From JBOFHT01 sp051649785 (lineage in GTDB: Archaea; Methanobacteriota; Methanobacteria; Methanobacteriales; Methanobacteriaceae), in the NCBI GenBank assembly GCA_051649785.1, contig JBOFHT010000078.1, positions 1 to 10,932 on the forward strand: 10,932 bases of DNA, written 5' to 3'. Below are positions 6,970-10,932 of the stretch, piece after piece. The notes below the pieces were generated by a model that had not been told where the DNA came from, did not search any database, and saw only the letters and a list, made by a program, of their open reading frames with translations. Position numbers and translations under genes: made by a program. Positions within the stretch are counted from its first letter, which is position 1. Each line of letters begins with the position of its first letter.

Positions 6970-7113
6970 CCTTTTTATAGTTCACGACATTAAAATTTAT
7001 AATATTTAAAAAATTATTCTTAGATAAAATCCTTATTTTAAGAAATAAAGGATTTTAATTAAAATAATAAAAACCATTATTTAAATTTTTAATGTCTCAC
7101 ACTATAATAAAGG
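6970..7113. repeat. 144-bp imperfect palindrome in the hcp upstream region
   Basis: The whole stretch folds back on itself. The outer arms are CCTTTTTATAGT (6970-6981) and ACTATAATAAAGG (7101-7113). The middle arms are GACATTAAAATTTA (6986-6999) and TAAATTTTTAATGTC (7082-7096). The centre is a strong hairpin (TAAAATCCTTATTT 7025-7038 against AAATAAAGGATTTTA 7043-7057, loop TAAG). It fills much of the gene-free spacer between the TrmB-type gene and hcp. Confidence 0.75.
6986..7096. mobile_element. possible 111-bp MITE inserted with a TCAC duplication
   Basis: The inner part begins GACATTAAAA and ends TTTTAATGTC and is flanked on both sides by TCAC (6982-6985 and 7097-7100). That is the form of a miniature inverted-repeat transposable element with a 4-bp target duplication. 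Removing it together with one TCAC leaves CCTTTTTATAGT-TCAC-ACTATAATAAAGG, itself a near-perfect palindrome, so the insertion may have split an older operator-like site. There is no coding capacity. The alternative is that all 144 bp are one structured or regulatory palindrome. Confidence 0.4.
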
Positions 7114-7118
7114 TTCTT

Positions 7119-7132
7119 TTGATAAATATCAA
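7119..7132. promoter_or_regulatory. hcp: 14-bp palindrome overlapping the presumed hcp TATA region
   Basis: TTGATA-AA-TATCAA is a perfect inverted repeat whose core (GATAAATATC) also resembles a TATA box. A start about 25 bases downstream would give hcp a leader of roughly 65 bases. A repressor bound here would block the promoter. The role is inferred from position only. Confidence 0.4.
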
Positions 7133-7214
7133 TTATTAAAATCATTGCATAAGTTAAAAATTTAATTAACAATTAATAAATTATCAATAAACAATAAATT
7201 ATGGAGATGAAAAA

Positions 7215-8519
7215 ATGAAGGAAAATATGGATATGTTTTGTTATCAGTGTGCTCAAACAGCAAATGGTACTGGGTGTAATGTTAAAGGTGTTTGTGGAAA
7301 GGAACCTACAGTAGCTAGACTACAAGACAACTTAATCTATGCACTTAAGGGAATTTCAGCTTATACAAACCATGCACATTCTCTTGGATACAATGACAGT
7401 GATGTAGATGAATTTTTAGCTAAAGGACTTTATACAACACTTACCAATGTGAATTTTGATGTTCCATCACTTATTCAAGCTGGTTTAGATGCAGGTGAAG
7501 CTAATATTAAAGTAATGGAACTTTTAAAAAAGGCACATATTGAAAGCTTTGGCGAACCAGTTCCAGCTACTGTTGAAGTTGGTGCAAAGAAAGGCCCAGC
7601 CATTATTGTAACAGGACATGACTTAAAAGCTATGTCTGAATTGTTAAAGCAAACTGAAGGTAAAGGAATTAATGTTTATACTCACTCAGAAATGCTTCCA
7701 GCTCATGGTTATCCAGAATTAAGTAAATATGACCATCTTGTTGGACAATTAGGTGGTCCTTGGTTTGATCAAAGAAAAACTTTTTCTAAATACAATGCTG
7801 CAATTCTTATAACTTCTAACTGTGGACTTATTCCTCAAGATAGCTATAAAGAAAGAGTATTTACCCATGGAGTTTGCCAATTACCTGAAACTAATCATAT
7901 TGATGACTATGATTTCTCAGATGTTATAGCTAAAGCCTTAGAATTAGGAGATTTAGAAGAAGAACCAGTTCAAAAAACATTTACTACTGGTTTTGGTGCA
8001 TCTACTGTTTTATCCCTAGCTCCTAAAATTAAAGAACTTGTAGAAGCTGGAAAAATTAAACATTTCTTCTTAGTAGGTGGATGTGACTCCCCATCTCAAA
8101 AAGGAAACTATTATCGTGAATTTGTAGAAAAATTACCTAGCGATACTGTTGTTTTAACATTAGCTTGTGGAAAATACAGATTTAATGATTTAGATTTAGG
8201 TGATATTGAAGGAGTTCCAAGACTTATTGATTTAGGCCAATGTAATGATGCTATTGTTTCAGTTGAAATAGCAGTAGCACTTTGTGGTTTATTTGATGTA
8301 GAGTTAAATGACCTCCCACTTACAATAGTTTGTAGCTGGATGGAACAAAAAGCAGTAGCTATTCTTTGGAGCTTACTCTTTTTAGGCAAAAAAGACATTA
8401 TTTTAGGCCCAATACTCCCTGCTTGGGCAAATGACGATATTATAAACTTCTTAGTAGAAACTTATGGTTTAAGACCAATGGGAGATCCAGAAGAAGATAT
8501 AAAAAGAATTCTTGGTTAA
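7215..8519 (+). CDS. hcp: hybrid cluster protein (hydroxylamine reductase), class III
   Basis: Hcp is a cytoplasmic iron-sulfur enzyme that reduces hydroxylamine in vitro and is linked to NO and nitrosative/oxidative stress defence. The N-terminal cluster cysteines are C9, C12, C21 and C27 (CX2CX8CX5C). The hybrid-cluster ligands all appear in order: H135 (TGHDL), E159 (SEMLPAHGYPE), C203 (SNCGL), C290 (VGGCD, the persulfide position), C318 (ACGKYRF), C343 (GQCND), and E377/K379 (WMEQK). At 434 residues it lacks the helical segment that brings class I and II enzymes to about 550, which identifies class III, common in archaea and thermophiles. The start is supported by GGAGATGA at 7203-7210; the later Mets at codons 5 and 7 lack such a site. 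It is transcribed alone and divergent from the TrmB-type gene. Confidence 0.96.
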   Translation: MKENMDMFCYQCAQTANGTGCNVKGVCGKEPTVARLQDNLIYALKGISAYTNHAHSLGYNDSDVDEFLAKGLYTTLTNVNFDVPSLIQAGLDAGEANIKVMELLKKAHIESFGEPVPATVEVGAKKGPAIIVTGHDLKAMSELLKQTEGKGINVYTHSEMLPAHGYPELSKYDHLVGQLGGPWFDQRKTFSKYNAAILITSNCGLIPQDSYKERVFTHGVCQLPETNHIDDYDFSDVIAKALELGDLEEEPVQKTFTTGFGASTVLSLAPKIKELVEAGKIKHFFLVGGCDSPSQKGNYYREFVEKLPSDTVVLTLACGKYRFNDLDLGDIEGVPRLIDLGQCNDAIVSVEIAVALCGLFDVELNDLPLTIVCSWMEQKAVAILWSLLFLGKKDIILGPILPAWANDDIINFLVETYGLRPMGDPEEDIKRILG

Positions 8520-8541
8520 AATAGATTTATTTCTATTTTAA
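8516..8541 (+). terminator. hcp: hairpin across the hcp stop codon
   Basis: TTAAAATAGA (8516-8525) and TCTATTTTAA (8532-8541) are a perfect 10-bp inverted repeat with a 6-base loop. The stop codon (8517-8519) lies in the left arm. T-rich stretches follow 30-90 bases later. It resembles the fae-hps 3' hairpin in also spanning its stop codon. Confidence 0.5.
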
Positions 8542-8572
8542 CTTAAATTCATTAATATTATATTTTATTAAA

Positions 8573-8633
8573 AGTTTTTATAATTTCAATATTTTTTTAT
8601 ATACTTTTCTTATTTCTTTTTTTACTTATTTTC
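8573..8633 (+). terminator. hcp: oligo-T tracts ending hcp transcription
   Basis: Several T-runs (T5, then T7 near 8591 and T8 near 8617) follow within 60 bases on the coding strand. Archaeal RNA polymerase stops at such runs, so hcp transcription most likely ends here. Confidence 0.5.
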
Positions 8634-8779
8634 AAAATATCAATAAATTTTAATAATTTATCATTAGTAGATAGCACCACCTTGTTTTACAACTTCTAAG
8701 TTTCATCTTTTATTTTAATTATAACATTAGTTAAAAAAATAGGAGGGTGCAACCTATTATCTTGATTTTTTAAATTAGA
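8634..8779. other. gene-free stretch with small inverted repeats
   Basis: No coding region is credible here. AATAGG (8738-8743) pairs with CCTATT (8753-8758) around a loop holding the SD-like AGGGTG. GCACC (8674-8678) can also pair with GGTGC (8746-8750). AACTT-CT-AAGTT sits at 8691-8702. The AGGAGGGTG at 8741-8749 looks like a ribosome-binding site but no frame longer than eight codons follows it. A small structured RNA is conceivable but unsupported. Confidence 0.3.
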
Positions 8780-8786
8780 TCAATTA

Positions 8787-8859
8787 GGGACTGTAAATTT
8801 CTTAGCTGTTACAATTTTTAAAATTAATTTTTTCCAACAACTAACATTTTGACAGTGCC
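8787..8859. mobile_element. short MITE-like element with TCAATTA target duplication
   Basis: The 73-bp segment starts GGGACTGT and ends ACAGTGCC. The arms (8787-8812 and 8834-8859) match as inverted repeats at about 20 of 26 positions, the inner part pairing TTAGCTGTT with AACAACTAA. It is flanked by direct repeats TCAATTA (8780-8786 and 8861-8867); with one mismatch they extend to 8 bp directly abutting both ends. Inverted termini plus a 7-8 bp duplication are the hallmarks of a non-autonomous transposon. There is no coding capacity. The parent element is not in the window. Its termini differ from those of the 6986-7096 element. Confidence 0.55.
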
Positions 8860-8966
8860 TTCAATTAATTCAACAAAAATTTTAATATCTAGTAATGACA
8901 TATATTAAATTAATATAAATTTATAAAACATAATATCATGTATCAACCATTAAAAATGTAATAACA

Positions 8967-8976
8967 CTTATAAATA
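8967..8976 (+). promoter_or_regulatory. sortase-ilvD promoter, TATA box
   Basis: CTTATAAATA lies 35-44 bases before the sortase ATG, which gives a leader of about 10-15 bases. It is identical in core to the thrS candidate. It probably drives both the sortase and ilvD. The stretch between the short inverted-repeat element and this box shows nothing else. Confidence 0.55.
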
Positions 8977-9010
8977 TTTATAATACTAATAATCCTATTA
9001 ATGTGATAAA

Positions 9011-9832
9011 ATGAAGCTCCCAATTAGAATATCTACAATTGTTTTAGCCATTTGTTTAATAGTCGTTTCTATGTATGCTATGATTGAAATTAGCTATTAT
9101 TCGCCTGATATAGTTGGAATAAACATAGGCGAGGATAATAACTCAGTTGTATTAAGCCCTAATGCTAATTTTCCAGGTGTTTCAACACCACCAGAAGTTA
9201 TAATTCCTTCAATAAATGTTAATGAGTCACTTAACAACATATCTATATCAGATGGTGTTTATTTTGAACCAATGTCCTTTGCCCCTAGTAAGGGAGATAT
9301 TGTAATATTTGGTCACCGAACATTACAAGGTTCTCCTTTCTTAAACTTAGATAAACTTAATCCTGGTGAAAGTGTCTATGTTGAATGGCCAGGTATTGGC
9401 GAAGCTACTTATACTGTTAAAAACTCTACAATTGTTTCTAGTAACTACCTTCTCCCAGTTTCAAATAAAAGTCAAACCCTATACCTAATTACATGTAATC
9501 CTGTTGGTTCTACTAAAGAACGTCTTATTACTGCTTGTGAATTAAATAGTACAGCTCCCCTTAACACTAATGCAAAGATTGATAATGCAAATAGTAATGA
9601 AAATTCAAGTAATGTTAATTTTACTCCACTTTTAATAGGGATTGGATTTTTAGCATTTAGTAGTATTTTAATTTACTTTACTAAAGATAAAAATGATAGA
9701 ATTGTTTTAATAGCCGTTGTTTCGGTATTGATTATCTTAATTATAGCTACTTACATTTTCCCAACTATTGCAAAGCCAGCTATTTCAGTTATTGAATTTT
9801 TAAATAAACCATTTGAATTTATTGGACTTTAA
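9011..9832 (+). CDS. sortase (cysteine transpeptidase) with C-terminal membrane helices
   Basis: Sortases cut a C-terminal sorting signal on surface proteins and join them to a cell-envelope acceptor. Here the N-terminal helix (about 6-27) places the catalytic domain outside the membrane (about 55-180). The triad is visible as H102 (FGHRTL), C162 (LITCNPVG) and R171 (KERLIT). A low-complexity Asn/Ser linker (about 184-203) leads to two further membrane helices (206-223 and 230-250) and a short tail. The extra C-terminal helices distinguish it from the one-helix SrtA form. In Methanobrevibacter-like archaea with a pseudomurein wall the substrates would be adhesin-like surface proteins; none is encoded in this window. 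The start has GTGAT at 9003-9007, complementary to the 16S tail. ilvD follows after 31 bp, probably on the same mRNA, with no obvious functional link. Confidence 0.9.
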   Translation: MKLPIRISTIVLAICLIVVSMYAMIEISYYSPDIVGINIGEDNNSVVLSPNANFPGVSTPPEVIIPSINVNESLNNISISDGVYFEPMSFAPSKGDIVIFGHRTLQGSPFLNLDKLNPGESVYVEWPGIGEATYTVKNSTIVSSNYLLPVSNKSQTLYLITCNPVGSTKERLITACELNSTAPLNTNAKIDNANSNENSSNVNFTPLLIGIGFLAFSSILIYFTKDKNDRIVLIAVVSVLIILIIATYIFPTIAKPAISVIEFLNKPFEFIGL

Positions 9833-9863
9833 ACCATTTATAAAAAAACTTATCCGTGATTAT

Positions 9864-10932
9864 ATGAAAAGTGATAATATTAAAAAAGGAATACAAAGAG
9901 CTCCTCACAGGTCTCTTTTACGTGCTTGTGGTCTTCAAGATGATGACTTTAAGAAACCTTTTATAGGCATAGCTAACAGCTTTACAGACATTGTTCCAGG
10001 GCATATCCATCTTAAAAAAATAGCTGAGTCTGTTAAAAGTGGAATAAAAACGGGTGGAGGAGTCCCATTTGAATTTAATACAATAGCTATTTGTGATGGA
10101 ATAGCTATGAACCATGATGGTATGAAATACTCCCTCCCTTCACGTGAGTTAATTGCTGACACTGTAGAAACAATGGCACTTGCTCACAGTTTAGATGGTC
10201 TTGTTTTAATTCCTACTTGTGATAAAGTAGTTCCCGGTATGGTTATGGCGGCTGCAAGGCTAGATATTCCAACTATTGTTGTAACTGGAGGACCTATGCT
10301 TCCAGGTAACTTTAAAGGAAAAAATGTTGATTTAATTAGTGTTTATGAAGGCGTAGGTGCTGTTTCATCTGGCGATATGAGTGAAGAGGAACTAGATGAA
10401 CTTGAAAGATGTGCTTGTCCAGGTGAAGGATCTTGTGCTGGCCTTTTTACAGCTAATACTATGGCATGTGTTGTAGAAGCTATGGGAATGAGTTTACCAC
10501 GATGTGGAACTATTCATGCTGTAGATGAAGATAAAGTAGCTATTGCCAATGAATCAGGTAAGCGAATTGTAGATATGGTTAAAGAAGATTTAAAGCCCTC
10601 AGATATTATGACTCAAAATTCATTTATAAATGCTTTAGCTATTGACATGGCATTAGGAGGTTCTTCTAATACAGCACTCCATATCCCAGCTATAGCTAAT
10701 GAATTAAAGGATAAAGGAATAAAAGTCAATCTAGACCTTTTTGATAAAATTAGTAAAGAAGTCCCTCATATTGCATCTATTAGTCCTGCTGGTATCCATA
10801 CTATGTTAGATTTACATAATGCAGGAGGAATTCCTGCTGTTATTAAAACACTAAAAAATAAAATATATGGGAACTGTATTACTTGTACTGGTAATTCTGT
10901 ATCTGAAAATATTAGTATATTAGAAGATAATC
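9864..10932 (+). CDS. ilvD: dihydroxy-acid dehydratase, 3' end beyond the window
   Basis: IlvD dehydrates 2,3-dihydroxyisovalerate and 2,3-dihydroxy-3-methylvalerate to the keto-acid precursors of valine, leucine and isoleucine, in the cytoplasm, using an iron-sulfur cluster and Mg. The frame is open from the ATG at 9864 to the window edge: 356 codons of an enzyme that is normally about 550. Signature regions are intact: the IlvD N-terminal pattern (KGIQRAPHRSLLRACG, PFIGIANSFTDIVPGH), a cluster Cys in AICDGIAMNHDGM, PTCDKVVPGM, and the CPGEGSCAGLFTANTM block. The last covered segment is GNCITCTGNSVSENI. The start is supported by GTGAT at 9856-9860, three bases before the ATG. It shares the sortase promoter unless one lies within the sortase gene. 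Confidence 0.96.
   Translation, partial: MKSDNIKKGIQRAPHRSLLRACGLQDDDFKKPFIGIANSFTDIVPGHIHLKKIAESVKSGIKTGGGVPFEFNTIAICDGIAMNHDGMKYSLPSRELIADTVETMALAHSLDGLVLIPTCDKVVPGMVMAAARLDIPTIVVTGGPMLPGNFKGKNVDLISVYEGVGAVSSGDMSEEELDELERCACPGEGSCAGLFTANTMACVVEAMGMSLPRCGTIHAVDEDKVAIANESGKRIVDMVKEDLKPSDIMTQNSFINALAIDMALGGSSNTALHIPAIANELKDKGIKVNLDLFDKISKEVPHIASISPAGIHTMLDLHNAGGIPAVIKTLKNKIYGNCITCTGNSVSENISILEDN

Noticed and set aside
6970..7113. CRISPR repeat or riboswitch
   Set aside because: There are no regularly spaced repeats, and no known riboswitch core could be recognised. The symmetry is that of a single inverted repeat.
8660..8712. Minus-strand fragments such as VVKQGGAIY, considered as a gene end
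   Set aside because: The open stretch is only about a dozen codons with a stop just upstream, too short to support any call.
8741..8773. AGGAGGGTG as the start of a small gene after hcp
   Set aside because: The reading frame from the GTG stops after eight codons, and there is no spacing between SD-like sequence and start.

Overview
The window looks like a piece of an archaeal chromosome from the order Methanobacteriales, most likely Methanobrevibacter or a close relative (inference). The grounds are very AT-rich DNA, archaeal TATA-type promoters (several contain CTTATAAA), Shine-Dalgarno sites of the AGGTGAT type, an archaeal-type ThrRS with its own N-terminal editing domain, a fused formaldehyde-activating enzyme / hexulose-phosphate synthase, and a TrmB-family regulator. 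No rRNA, tRNA, CRISPR array or intact transposase is visible.

Left part (1-1440). A CPBP-family membrane protease-like gene points right. About 570 bp without an intact gene follow. They hold a possible small frameshifted gene, a perfect 9-bp hairpin, and a pyrimidine-rich 32-bp tandem repeat lying between that small gene and the oncoming fae-hps gene.

Central leftward block (1424-6754). In order from the left end: fae-hps, thrS, a vapC/vapB toxin-antitoxin pair with a 4-bp ATGA overlap, and a TrmB-type regulator. Fae-Hps links sugar phosphates to C1 metabolism: HPS exchanges hexulose 6-phosphate for ribulose 5-phosphate plus formaldehyde, and Fae captures the formaldehyde on tetrahydromethanopterin. 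In methanogens this is a route to pentoses. ThrRS carries an unusual Cys-rich then acidic insert between its editing and catalytic parts. The TrmB protein carries a Ser/Thr-rich insert that looks like a recent 13-14 residue tandem duplication.

Divergent region and rightward block (6755-10932). A 460-bp spacer separates the TrmB gene from hcp (class III hybrid cluster protein). It contains a 12-bp perfect palindrome, a 14-bp palindrome in the presumed hcp promoter, and a long imperfect palindrome. That long palindrome can be read as a 111-bp miniature inverted-repeat element inserted, with a TCAC target duplication, into an older palindromic site. After hcp come a stop-codon-spanning hairpin, oligo-T tracts and a second, unrelated short inverted-repeat element of about 73 bp flanked by a TCAATTA direct repeat. 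The window ends with a three-helix sortase and, 31 bp behind it, ilvD (branched-chain amino-acid biosynthesis), cut off by the window edge.

The genes are mostly ordinary chromosomal ones. The less ordinary content is the two non-autonomous inverted-repeat elements in the spacers flanking hcp, the inserts in ThrRS and TrmB, and the small frameshifted ORF.
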